Assembly: GCF_900106075.1 (NCBI RefSeq)
Contig: NZ_LT629794.1
Span: forward strand, 2,308,501 to 2,372,500
Length of the DNA stretch: 64,000 bases
Direction: 5' to 3'
Source: Polaribacter sp. Hel1_33_78
GTDB lineage: Bacteria > Bacteroidota > Bacteroidia > Flavobacteriales > Flavobacteriaceae
Shown: piece by piece, positions 7,984 to 16,650 of the stretch
Layout of the letters: the number at the start of each line of letters is the position of its first letter
Position numbering within the stretch: position 1 is the stretch's first letter
The notes under the pieces: model-generated
Told to the model about the DNA's origin: nothing
Database searches by the model: none
What the model saw: only the letters and a program-made list of their open reading frames with translations
Translations under genes and position numbers: made by a program

Positions 7984-10473
7984 TTACATTTTATCACCAA
8001 AGAAAATAGCATTCATTAATAACTTATTTGTTCCATACCAAAAAGCTCTAAAATTTGTATTATCCGTAAAAACGATGACGCTACCCTTACCTAACCTTTG
8101 CACCTTAAAGGGAACTGTATTTTTAATAACTTTTGCATTTTCTTTGGAAATATAACCACTCAATAATGGGCTTGATGTATACTGAATTGGGTTGTTATAA
8201 CTCTTTTTATCAGCTTTAATAAACAATGTTGAGTTTCTAAACAACGCTATTTTATCGTTCTTATATCCAAAATTAATAGGATGCGATCTATCTAAATTTG
8301 CTTCAAAAATTGCTCCACCAATATATTGTGCGCCAGACTGTAAAGATTTATTTTCAAATGAAACATTCTTAATGGTATCCATTTTTTGTTTATCAAATTG
8401 TAAGCTAATCATTTTGTTGCTCGACAACCATTTTGCAGTATTTTTATAGCCAACTAAAACTCCACCATTTTTAACCCAAGTTTTTAATTTATCAATAGCT
8501 ACTTTATCAATCTTACTACTAGGTATCACTATATGTGTGTATTTACTGATATCTATATTTGTAAAATAACTCATATCTAAACGAGTTAAATGCATATCAA
8601 AACGCTGATCTAACAAATGCCAGATTTCCCCAGAATCATTTCCTGCAATTCCGTTTCCGACTAACATTGCCACTTTTGGTTTTTTAATGGCGCTAAAATT
8701 GTTACTTCCTAAGTCAATACCTTCATTTAAACCTGTGGCTACTCCTTTTATCTGCACATGGCTTGCAATTGCTGCATTCTTTAAAAATTGATATAAATCG
8801 GTAGCATTTAATTTTTGGTTTTGAACTGGAATAAAAATGGTTCCATATTCATAAGAATTACCCTCATTTTTAAAATTCTTCATAGATACTTTTGCACGCA
8901 AACCTTCTTGCAAAATAGCATTTAAAGCTTTTGGAGTGTAATATTCATTCCAAGGCATTAAATAACCATAATCGCTTTTAAAAGAAACAGTTCCATTCTT
9001 TATTTTTAAATTTGTGATTTCACTACCTGCTTTTGCAAGCGATATATTTTCTGCATAATCAACACCAAAAGCATGATTAAAAGTCCATGCAGAAACATCG
9101 TAAAATAGACTGTCTTTAAATGTTTTTCGCACATTAAACATAGCTTTTACCAAACGTTGATTTTTCTGATTCATAGGCACTACATAACTGTATCCTTTTT
9201 TAAATTTTTTACCTTTAACCGAAAAATCAGATTTTATTTCATGAATATCTACTTGATGACGCTTTAAGACTTCTGCCAAATGAAAGCTTTTTGCCCCATC
9301 TTTTTCGTCACCAAAAACAATTGCTTTTTTCTCTCCAGAATTTCTAGATTCTTTGTAAAAATCTTGCTGATATTGTAAAATTTTAACACGCATATTTTTT
9401 GCAGCTTCTAAAGTTGATAATGCTGCTGTAAATTGATTTCTTATTGTAAACGGAAAGGTTAAAACTCCGTTTACTGTTTCCTGAGCATGTCCTCTTGAAC
9501 TGGCTTGCTCAAACAAAATCCCTATACTTCCATTGATATCTGGAAACGTTGAACCTTTGCCGTAGTAAAAATCATCAAAACTTTCTTCTGAATAATATAA
9601 CGAACCAATTTTATCTAAAGCTTTTGCATGATATGTTGCAATTTCTTTGGTTAAATCTTGATTCATTTGTGGTGTTAACGGATTTGTTCTGGAAGGAATT
9701 CCTGGTTGAAAAAAGAAACTAGCATTGCTACCCATTTCATGATGATCTGTTAATATATTGGGCAACCACTTATGAAAACTAGCAATTCTTGCTTTACTTT
9801 CTGGCAGTTGAACTGGCAACCAATCTCTATTCATATCAAACTGATAATGATTGGTTCTACCTCTTGGCCAAATCTCATTATACTCTCTATCATTTGGATC
9901 TGGGTTTATATTTTTACTTTTATTTATATTCGCCCAATACGCAAAACGTTGCAAACCATCTGGATTAAAAGATGGATCAAATAAAATAACAGTATTCCTT
10001 AATAAATCATCGATATTTTCTGCAGCAGCCAAATAATAAGCAACAGCTAAAGCTGCATTAGAGCCACTTGGTTCATTTCCATGAATAGAAAATCCTTGAT
10101 ACACAACAATTGGATTTTTTGAAATATCTACAGAACTATTATTGGTTGCATTAATATGTGCTTGTCTAATTTCTTCTATGTTTTTATGATTTTCAGGTGC
10201 AGTAATTGTTAATAATAACAATGGTCTTCCTTCATAGGTTGTACCTCTGGTCTCTATCGAAATTCGATCAGAAGAGGATGCTAAAACCTTCATATATTCT
10301 GTTAATTTGTCATGGGTAACATGCCATTCACCTACTTCATGCCCAATAATTTCTATAGGGGTTGGAACACTTTTATTATACGTTACGTTATTTGGTAAAT
10401 AGTAAGACAAATCAACTTTTTGAGCTGATATTGAAATGGATAGAAATAGAAAGAATACGATTAGTTTTTTCAT
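7984..10473 (-). CDS. Secreted M14-family zinc carboxypeptidase with C-terminal amidotransferase-like domain
   Basis: Using ATG 10473 gives an 829-residue protein beginning with a signal peptide (MKKLIVFFLFLSISISAQ). A longer frame to 10500 exists but would contain the likely -7 box, and the signal peptide fits the shorter start. The M14 zinc ligands are HGNE (H131, E134) and the DHHEM His near 244; the substrate Arg sits in FDMNRDW (about 216) and the catalytic Glu in GILFEQASSRGH (about 322). The C-terminal third carries a glutamine-amidotransferase-like Rossmann segment (VAMLVGNG, HIVIPSS, GGVLVGYKNTA). Specificity is unknown. A related M14 protein with the same domain order is encoded at 56419-58896. 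Confidence 0.9.
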   Translation of the reverse strand: MKKLIVFFLFLSISISAQKVDLSYYLPNNVTYNKSVPTPIEIIGHEVGEWHVTHDKLTEYMKVLASSSDRISIETRGTTYEGRPLLLLTITAPENHKNIEEIRQAHINATNNSSVDISKNPIVVYQGFSIHGNEPSGSNAALAVAYYLAAAENIDDLLRNTVILFDPSFNPDGLQRFAYWANINKSKNINPDPNDREYNEIWPRGRTNHYQFDMNRDWLPVQLPESKARIASFHKWLPNILTDHHEMGSNASFFFQPGIPSRTNPLTPQMNQDLTKEIATYHAKALDKIGSLYYSEESFDDFYYGKGSTFPDINGSIGILFEQASSRGHAQETVNGVLTFPFTIRNQFTAALSTLEAAKNMRVKILQYQQDFYKESRNSGEKKAIVFGDEKDGAKSFHLAEVLKRHQVDIHEIKSDFSVKGKKFKKGYSYVVPMNQKNQRLVKAMFNVRKTFKDSLFYDVSAWTFNHAFGVDYAENISLAKAGSEITNLKIKNGTVSFKSDYGYLMPWNEYYTPKALNAILQEGLRAKVSMKNFKNEGNSYEYGTIFIPVQNQKLNATDLYQFLKNAAIASHVQIKGVATGLNEGIDLGSNNFSAIKKPKVAMLVGNGIAGNDSGEIWHLLDQRFDMHLTRLDMSYFTNIDISKYTHIVIPSSKIDKVAIDKLKTWVKNGGVLVGYKNTAKWLSSNKMISLQFDKQKMDTIKNVSFENKSLQSGAQYIGGAIFEANLDRSHPINFGYKNDKIALFRNSTLFIKADKKSYNNPIQYTSSPLLSGYISKENAKVIKNTVPFKVQRLGKGSVIVFTDNTNFRAFWYGTNKLLMNAIFFGDKM

Positions 10474-10497
10474 CTTAATAAAAGTTTGATTACCTCC

Positions 10498-10528
10498 CAA
10501 ATATAAGAATTCAAAAAGGTTATATTTG
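10498..10528. promoter_or_regulatory. Divergent -7 boxes for the M14 peptidase and bestrophin genes
   Basis: Two TATATTTG octamers match the Bacteroidota -7 consensus TAnnTTTG: one on the minus strand at 10498-10505, 25 bases before the peptidase ATG at 10473, and one on the plus strand at 10521-10528, 27 bases before the bestrophin ATG at 10555. Neither has a well-placed TTG -33 box, so confidence is moderate. Confidence 0.5.
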
Positions 10529-10554
10529 GTTCTTTAACAATAATATAAAAAATT

Positions 10555-11658
10555 ATGTATATCAAACGTATTTTCCCAATAAAAGGGATGCTGAAATGGA
10601 CTAAAAGAGAAATCTTCTTATTCATATTAATTGGCACAATTCCGGTTATTTTATTTGATATCGTTGGGCTAAAATGGCTGAATGTACCTTGGTTACCATT
10701 AGGCGTTTTTGGAACTGCAATTTCTTTTTTAATCAGTTTTAAAAATAATGCGTCCTATGACCGCTTGTGGGAAGCTCGTAAAATTTGGGGAGGCATTGTA
10801 AATACATCTAGATCTTGGACTATTATGGTCAAAGATTTCATTGACAATACACATGCAAAAACACTTCTTTCTGCAGATGAATTACAAGCTGTAAAAAAAG
10901 AGTTAGTTCACAGACATATTGCCTGGCTAACAGCTTTACGTTATCAAATGAGAGGAGACAAGCCTTGGGAAACTCATTTAAAAAAGGATAAACAAAATGC
11001 AGCTTTTAGAGAAAACCATTATTTAGTTTTTGAAGATAGAATCCCCATTAGGGAGGCTATAAAATCATACATTTCTGAAGAAGAATTTGAAGAAATTTTT
11101 AGCAAAGGGAACAAACCATCTCAACTTTTAGGAATACAATCTAAACGTTTAAAAGAGTTAATGAACAAGGGTTTTATTGAAGATTTCAGGCACATGGAAA
11201 TGATGAATATCTTAGTTGAGTTTTACACATTACAAGGAAAATCTGAACGTATTAAGAACTTTCCGTATCCGAGACAGTATGCAACATTAAACTATATTTT
11301 TGTTTGGATTTTTATCTTTCTTTTACCCTTTGGAATTATGCAAAGTTTTGAAGCTATTGGAAGTCATATTATGGAAGAATTATTGGAGCATTCATCTAGT
11401 ACAAATTTGAGACATATTATTCAAGAATTTATAGCTAATCATTTTGTTTGGTTTTCAATACCCTTCAGTGCTTTATTATCTTGGGTTTTTCATACTATGG
11501 AAAAAATTGGAGAAAATACAGAGAATCCTTTTGAAGGCGGCGTCAATGACATACCAATAACAGATTTAAGTAGAGGTATAGAAATAGATATTCGTCAGTT
11601 GATAAACGACAAAGATATACCGGAACCTTATATTTGGAAGAATGATATTGTTATGTAA
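10555..11658 (+). CDS. Bestrophin-family anion channel (UPF0187)
   Basis: A 367-residue membrane protein with the bacterial bestrophin signature. It has an N-terminal hydrophobic hairpin, ISFLISFKNNASYDRLWEAR near residues 55-75 followed by IWGGIVNTSRSW, a long cytoplasmic helical region, and two hydrophobic segments near 240-310 (YIFVWIFIFLLPFG and WFSIPFSALLSWVF) leading into the conserved GENTENPFEGGVNDIP. Characterised bacterial homologues form pentameric channels. It is divergent from the M14 peptidase gene and monocistronic. Confidence 0.88.
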   Translation: MYIKRIFPIKGMLKWTKREIFLFILIGTIPVILFDIVGLKWLNVPWLPLGVFGTAISFLISFKNNASYDRLWEARKIWGGIVNTSRSWTIMVKDFIDNTHAKTLLSADELQAVKKELVHRHIAWLTALRYQMRGDKPWETHLKKDKQNAAFRENHYLVFEDRIPIREAIKSYISEEEFEEIFSKGNKPSQLLGIQSKRLKELMNKGFIEDFRHMEMMNILVEFYTLQGKSERIKNFPYPRQYATLNYIFVWIFIFLLPFGIMQSFEAIGSHIMEELLEHSSSTNLRHIIQEFIANHFVWFSIPFSALLSWVFHTMEKIGENTENPFEGGVNDIPITDLSRGIEIDIRQLINDKDIPEPYIWKNDIVM

Positions 11659-11715
11659 AACAAAAAAAACGGAAATTAAAACATCCGTCTTTTTTTGTTT
11701 TCATGAAATTAAGAT

Positions 11716-12528
11716 TTACACTTCTTGTAATTTCATATCTGTACTTTCAAAAATCTTATCTGCAGAACCTGCTATGAAACCAGAATATAATTCGCCATTA
11801 TACATTGCATGACGAAATGCAAATTCATAATAGCAAGACGTAATTTCTTTGGTAGTTTCTTTAAATACTATGGGTATTTTATCCGCTAAAACACTAGACT
11901 GTTCTAATAACTCAGAAGGAGTTCCTTTAATTTCTCCTCCCGATGTATTTATTTTAAAATGATTGTCTTTTAAGAACTGATTCACTTCTTGTAAAGTATC
12001 AAAAGAACTTAATCTATTCACATCAACTGTAAAATGATTCGAGCAAAACCCATTCACATAGAGCCATGCTGCATATTCAGTTTCTGTTTGTAGTTTTTGG
12101 TAAATTTCAAAAGAAGGTTGGTCCCATAAACGTCCCTTAAACACCAAATCTGACGGATGTAATTCTTCTAAAGCGATACTCTCAATCATGTTCTTTACTA
12201 TTTCTTGTAATTCTGAAGAAAACTCTTTAGTTAATAATTGACTTATAAAAACTCTAGGTAAGTTTTTATTAGTCGCATGCTCATAATGTTTAGCATATAA
12301 TTTTTTCTTTTCAAAATGATAATCCCCACATTCTATATAACCTGCCTCTATAAATGGAGCCGCTAACACTTTAATATTTACACGATCGTCATCAAAAGTT
12401 CTAAAGGCAACATGATCATTATAAACCACATCTCCTCTGCTTTCAAATAAGTCTTTAATTCTTTTTGCGGAAGGTGTTCTTTCTGTATATTCCTTCCACA
12501 ATTTCTCAAAAATTTGGATAGTATCCAT
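11716..12528 (-). CDS. DUF1338 / HglS-like 2-oxoadipate dioxygenase/decarboxylase
   Basis: A 270-residue DUF1338 protein read from ATG 12528; the frame extends upstream to 12579, but the family start is MDTIQIFEKLW. The expected metal triad of the HglS/YdcJ family can be placed at H39 (VYNDHVAFRTF), H165 (CSNHFTVDVNRL) and E235 (CYYEFAFRH). HglS converts 2-oxoadipate, an intermediate of lysine breakdown, to D-2-hydroxyglutarate. Neighbours agree: a divergent Lrp-type regulator and a YdiJ-like D-2-hydroxyglutarate dehydrogenase gene follow. Family membership is well supported; the exact substrate is inferred. Confidence 0.82.
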   Translation of the reverse strand: MDTIQIFEKLWKEYTERTPSAKRIKDLFESRGDVVYNDHVAFRTFDDDRVNIKVLAAPFIEAGYIECGDYHFEKKKLYAKHYEHATNKNLPRVFISQLLTKEFSSELQEIVKNMIESIALEELHPSDLVFKGRLWDQPSFEIYQKLQTETEYAAWLYVNGFCSNHFTVDVNRLSSFDTLQEVNQFLKDNHFKINTSGGEIKGTPSELLEQSSVLADKIPIVFKETTKEITSCYYEFAFRHAMYNGELYSGFIAGSADKIFESTDMKLQEV

Positions 12529-12614
12529 GTATATAAAATTTTTGAACAAAAATAAATAGATTACTTTATTTATAGACAAATTTTAAGTAATTTTATTTTT
12601 TTATTTATCATAAT

Positions 12615-12659
12615 AAGTTAAATTAATTTTAATAGATTAAAATAAAATTAATTTAACTT
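12615..12659. promoter_or_regulatory. Perfect 17-bp inverted repeat between hglS-like and lrp genes, candidate Lrp operator
   Basis: Left arm 12615-12631 (aagttaaattaatttta) and right arm 12643-12659 (taaaattaatttaactt) are exact reverse complements separated by 11 bases. The repeat lies between two divergent start codons (12528 and 12682), which argues against a terminator and for an operator of the adjacent Lrp/AsnC regulator. AT-rich pseudo-palindromes are typical of Lrp-family sites. Confidence 0.55.
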
Positions 12660-12681
12660 TAAATAATCCACAATATTTATC

Positions 12682-13140
12682 ATGGAAAATCAATTTGATT
12701 ATATCGATAAACAAATTTTACAAAAACTACAATTAGACGCTCGAAAAGCCTACTCCCAAATTGCAAGTGAATTAAAAGTATCAAATTCTTTAGTGCATCA
12801 ACGAATTAAAAAATTGACTGAACTAGGTGTGGTAACAAATGCTGAATTTATTCTTAATGAAAAAAAACTAGGGTATAAAACGAAATCATATACCGGAATC
12901 CGACTAAGGGAAGCACGTTTTGCAAAAAGTGTAATGGAAGCATTAGAAAAAATTAAAGAAGTCACAGAATGTAATTATGTTTCTGGAAATTATGCCATTT
13001 TCGCGCTTATATTTGCTCGCGATAATGAACACTTAAAAAATATTTTATATGAACAAGTACATCTAATCAATGGGGTTGCTGGTACTGATACATTTATCTG
13101 TTTTGACACTGGTTTTAAAAGAAATATTTCAATTGAATAA
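12682..13140 (+). CDS. Lrp/AsnC-family transcriptional regulator
   Basis: A 152-residue regulator with an N-terminal winged helix-turn-helix (DKQILQKLQLDARKAYSQIA, then SNSLVHQRIKKL, residues 9-55) and a C-terminal RAM ligand-binding domain from about 65. Lrp/AsnC proteins sense amino acids or 2-oxo acids and often autoregulate and control a divergent gene. Its position between the DUF1338 gene and the D-2-hydroxyglutarate dehydrogenase gene, plus the palindrome upstream, suggests local control of lysine or 2-oxoadipate catabolism. Confidence 0.92.
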   Translation: MENQFDYIDKQILQKLQLDARKAYSQIASELKVSNSLVHQRIKKLTELGVVTNAEFILNEKKLGYKTKSYTGIRLREARFAKSVMEALEKIKEVTECNYVSGNYAIFALIFARDNEHLKNILYEQVHLINGVAGTDTFICFDTGFKRNISIE

Positions 13141-13346
13141 GCAAAGCCTTACATTTCAGCCTTCTCAAATTATGAACTTTGCGAAAAAAAAGCAAAAACC
13201 ATGCATTAATAGAAAAAAAAATGCTTTGTAAAGATTTAAATAATAAAATCCATAAAATTTTAGATTAGCCCCTAGTTTTTACATATTTAAAAATTATTAT
13301 TGTCATATTTGTATTTATAAATAGCACTCATTTTTATAGGTAACTA

Positions 13347-16244
13347 ATGATTGATAATTCTAACTTAGACACTTTACATAACTCACTTTCTGGTGATGTT
13401 CTTTTCGATAATTTACAAAAATCAATCTATGCCACAGATGCATCTGTGTATCGCAAGATTCCTTTGGCTGTTGCGTTTCCAAAGGATGAAAAAGACATCA
13501 AGACTTTAATTGATTTTGCTATAAAAAACAGCATTACTTTAATTCCTAGAACAGCAGGAACTTCTTTGGCAGGACAATGTGTTGGAGACGGAATTGTAGT
13601 GGATGTTTCTAAACATTTTACAGATATTATTTCATTTGATGAACAAGCAAAAAAAATCACTTTACAACCAGGAATTGTTCGAGATTCATTAAATCTTTTT
13701 CTAAAACCATTTGGTTTATTTTTTGGTCCAAACACATCCACCTCGAACAGATGTATGATTGGTGGTATGGTTGGTAATAATTCCTCGGGAAGTACATCTA
13801 TAAAATACGGTGTTACACGCGATAAAGTTTTAGAAATTGATGCTATTTTAAGTGACGGAAGCTCTGCAAATTTTAAAGAAATTACTTCTGAAGAATTTAT
13901 AAAAAAAACAAAAGAAAACACTTTAGAAGGCAAGATTTATAAGAGTATTTATGCGGAACTTTCTTCTAAAGAAAACCAACATGAAATCAAAAATGAATTT
14001 CCTAAAGAGATTATTCATAGAAGAAATACCGGCTATGCTGTTGATGAATTTTTGATATCTGATTTATTTGGAGGAAAATCACCAACGATTAACGTCGCAA
14101 AATTTCTTTCCGGAAGTGAAGGAACCTTGGCTTTTTCGACTGCAATCACTTTACAACTAGATGATGTTGCTCCTAAAGAAAGTATTATGGTTTGTAGCCA
14201 CTTTACAACTATTAAAGAGAGTTTAAAAGCCACTGTTACGGCAATGAATCACAATTTATATAATTGTGAGTTAATGGATAAAACTATTTTAGATTGTACA
14301 AAAAGTAACCGAGAACAAGCAAAAAATAGGTTCTTTTTACAAGGAGATCCTGAAGCAGTATTAATGTTAGAAGTGTCTGCAAATACTATTGAAGAAGCAG
14401 AAGTTTTAGCAAGTAATTTAATCACAGATTTAGAAAAAAATAACTTTGGGTACCATCATCCAAAAGTATTTGGAAAAGACATTGCTAAAGTACATCATTT
14501 ACGAAAAGCAGGTTTAGGATTACTAGGAAATATGATAGGCGATAAAAAAGCTGTTGCATGTATTGAAGATACTGCTGTGGCTTTAGAAGATTTGCCAAAT
14601 TATATTGAAGAATTCAGTAAAATTATGGATAAATATCAGCAAAATGCCGTTTATTATGCTCATGCCGGAGCTGGTGAATTGCATTTACGTCCGATTTTGA
14701 ATTTAAAGAAAAAGGAAGATGTTGTTTTATTTAGAAAAATTACTACTGAAACCGCTGAATTAGTAAAAAAATACAAAGGCTCTTTTAGTGGAGAACATGG
14801 AGATGGTATTGTGCGCGCAGAATTTATTCCGTTAATGATAGGCGAACAAAATTATCAGTTATTAAGACGCATTAAAAAAGCTTTCGATCCAAACAATATT
14901 TTTAATCAAGGAAAAATTACAGATGCTTTTTCGATGGACAAAAACCTCCGTTATGAAATTGATAGAACAGAGCCACAAATAGATACGATTCAAGATTTTT
15001 CTGATAGCGAGGGAATTTTAAAATTAGCTGAAAAATGCAATGGCTCTGGAGATTGCAGAAAACCTGCAGAAGCAGGTGGAACGATGTGCCCAAGTTATAG
15101 AGCTACCAAAAATGAGAAAGACACCACACGGGCAAGAGCAAATATGTTACGGGAAGTTTTAACAAATAATGAGGCTAAAAACAAATTCGATTCTAAAGAA
15201 CTGAAAGAAGTTTTAGATCTCTGTTTAAGCTGCAAAGCATGTGCCTCTGAATGCCCAAGTAATGTAGATATTGCGACCATGAAAGCTGAGTTTTTATTTC
15301 AATATCAAGAAACAAATGGGTATCCATTAAGAAGTAAATTGTTTGCCAATAATGCAAAACTCAATAAACTAGGAAGTATAGTACCTGCTTTATCAAACTT
15401 AGTTTTAAATACATCGATCGCAAAATCTTTTATGGGAGTTGCTTTAGAACGAACTGTTCCAAAATTAGCTCCTAAAACATTAAAAAAATGGTTTTTAAAA
15501 CAACCAAAATCAAAAAACACTAAAACCATATATTTATTTTGTGATGAGTTTACTAATTTTTACGATGTCGAAATTGGTAAAGATGCTTTTCACTTGTTAG
15601 CAAAATTAGGTTATAATTTAGAAATTATAAATCACGAAGAAAGCGGAAGAAGTTATATTTCTAAAGGTTTTTTAAAAGAAGCCAAAAAAGTTTGTGATCA
15701 AAACATTAGCATTTTTAAAGATCTTATTACTGAAAAAACTCCATTGATAGGAATTGAACCTTCAGCAATTTTAACTTTTAAAGATGAATATATTCGATTG
15801 GCAGACGATACGCTTTCAGCGAAAAAAATAGCTAAAAACACTTTTACTTTTGAAGAGTTTTTAGCCAAAGAGTTCAAAAATAAAAATATAGATACTAGTT
15901 TATTTACAACAAAGCCTAGAACATTGAAGGTTCACGGTCACTGCCACCAAAAGGCATTATCTGGAACGCATGCCAGTTTTCAGATGTTGAATATTCCTAA
16001 AAATTATTCTGTAACTATACTAAACACTGGATGCTGCGGCATGGCCGGGTCTTTTGGATACGAGAAAGAACATTATGCTATTTCCATGCAAGTTGGTGAA
16101 GATACTTTGTTTCCGAAGATTAGAAATTGTAGTTCGGAAACAGAAATTGCAGCGGCTGGAACAAGTTGCAGACATCAAATTTTTGATGGCACAAAACGCA
16201 TTGCAAAACATCCTATAACATTGTTGAAAGAAGCCTTAAATTAA
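13347..16244 (+). CDS. YdiJ-like FAD/Fe-S D-2-hydroxyglutarate dehydrogenase
   Basis: A 965-residue fusion. Domains in order are an FAD-binding (FAD_binding_4) domain at about 35-250 with PRTAGTSLAGQCVGDG and GGMVGNNSSGS, an FAD-linked oxidase C-terminal domain at about 275-525 with HAGAGELHLRP and FSGEHGDGIVR, a ferredoxin-like Fe-S region at about 560-640 with CNGSGDCR and CLSCKACASECPSNVD, and a CCG/heterodisulfide-reductase-like region at about 720-960 with HGHCHQKAL and NTGCCGMAGSFG. E. coli YdiJ (about 1018 residues) has the same order and oxidises D-2-hydroxyglutarate to 2-oxoglutarate. That product is what the DUF1338/HglS-like neighbour would make. A D-lactate or other 2-hydroxyacid substrate is the main alternative. 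Confidence 0.85.
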   Translation: MIDNSNLDTLHNSLSGDVLFDNLQKSIYATDASVYRKIPLAVAFPKDEKDIKTLIDFAIKNSITLIPRTAGTSLAGQCVGDGIVVDVSKHFTDIISFDEQAKKITLQPGIVRDSLNLFLKPFGLFFGPNTSTSNRCMIGGMVGNNSSGSTSIKYGVTRDKVLEIDAILSDGSSANFKEITSEEFIKKTKENTLEGKIYKSIYAELSSKENQHEIKNEFPKEIIHRRNTGYAVDEFLISDLFGGKSPTINVAKFLSGSEGTLAFSTAITLQLDDVAPKESIMVCSHFTTIKESLKATVTAMNHNLYNCELMDKTILDCTKSNREQAKNRFFLQGDPEAVLMLEVSANTIEEAEVLASNLITDLEKNNFGYHHPKVFGKDIAKVHHLRKAGLGLLGNMIGDKKAVACIEDTAVALEDLPNYIEEFSKIMDKYQQNAVYYAHAGAGELHLRPILNLKKKEDVVLFRKITTETAELVKKYKGSFSGEHGDGIVRAEFIPLMIGEQNYQLLRRIKKAFDPNNIFNQGKITDAFSMDKNLRYEIDRTEPQIDTIQDFSDSEGILKLAEKCNGSGDCRKPAEAGGTMCPSYRATKNEKDTTRARANMLREVLTNNEAKNKFDSKELKEVLDLCLSCKACASECPSNVDIATMKAEFLFQYQETNGYPLRSKLFANNAKLNKLGSIVPALSNLVLNTSIAKSFMGVALERTVPKLAPKTLKKWFLKQPKSKNTKTIYLFCDEFTNFYDVEIGKDAFHLLAKLGYNLEIINHEESGRSYISKGFLKEAKKVCDQNISIFKDLITEKTPLIGIEPSAILTFKDEYIRLADDTLSAKKIAKNTFTFEEFLAKEFKNKNIDTSLFTTKPRTLKVHGHCHQKALSGTHASFQMLNIPKNYSVTILNTGCCGMAGSFGYEKEHYAISMQVGEDTLFPKIRNCSSETEIAAAGTSCRHQIFDGTKRIAKHPITLLKEALN

Positions 16245-16253
16245 AAGAATACT

Positions 16254-16287
16254 AAACTAAGAAAAATTCATTTTCTTAGTTTATTTT
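16254..16287 (+). terminator. Terminator after the D-2-hydroxyglutarate dehydrogenase gene
   Basis: A 12-bp perfect stem, aaactaagaaaa (16254-16265) with ttttcttagttt (16271-16282), and a 5-base loop, followed by attttt. It lies 10 bases past the stop codon. Confidence 0.75.
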
Positions 16288-16650
16288 TAGCTTAAGACTC
16301 ACTATTTTATTCTCTTTTATTTTATAAAACCTCTTTTTAAGGGCAAAACCTATAAGGTGTTTAGAATCAATAATTTTATGAACACTATTTTTTTCTACTT
16401 TTTGTCATGTATGATGTCTTCCAAAAGAGGGAGAAAAGAATCAACATGAATCTCAAATATTAAACCTTTTCTACTCTCAATAAAGTCTTTACGACTTCAA
16501 TAAAATATTTCAATTTCATTTAAAAATTAATCTTTTGAAAAAAATATTGTGACTGATCTGGGTCATTTTATACTTGAAACTTCCTATTTATTTTTGTTAA
16601 AGAAATATAAGATTGTTAAATCAAAAAAATTAATATTTAAATTAAAAATC

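Noticed and set aside
13427..13933. A 168-codon minus-strand open frame
   Set aside because: Entirely antisense to the FAD domain of the YdiJ-like gene, whose motifs are intact; no family pattern in the antisense product.
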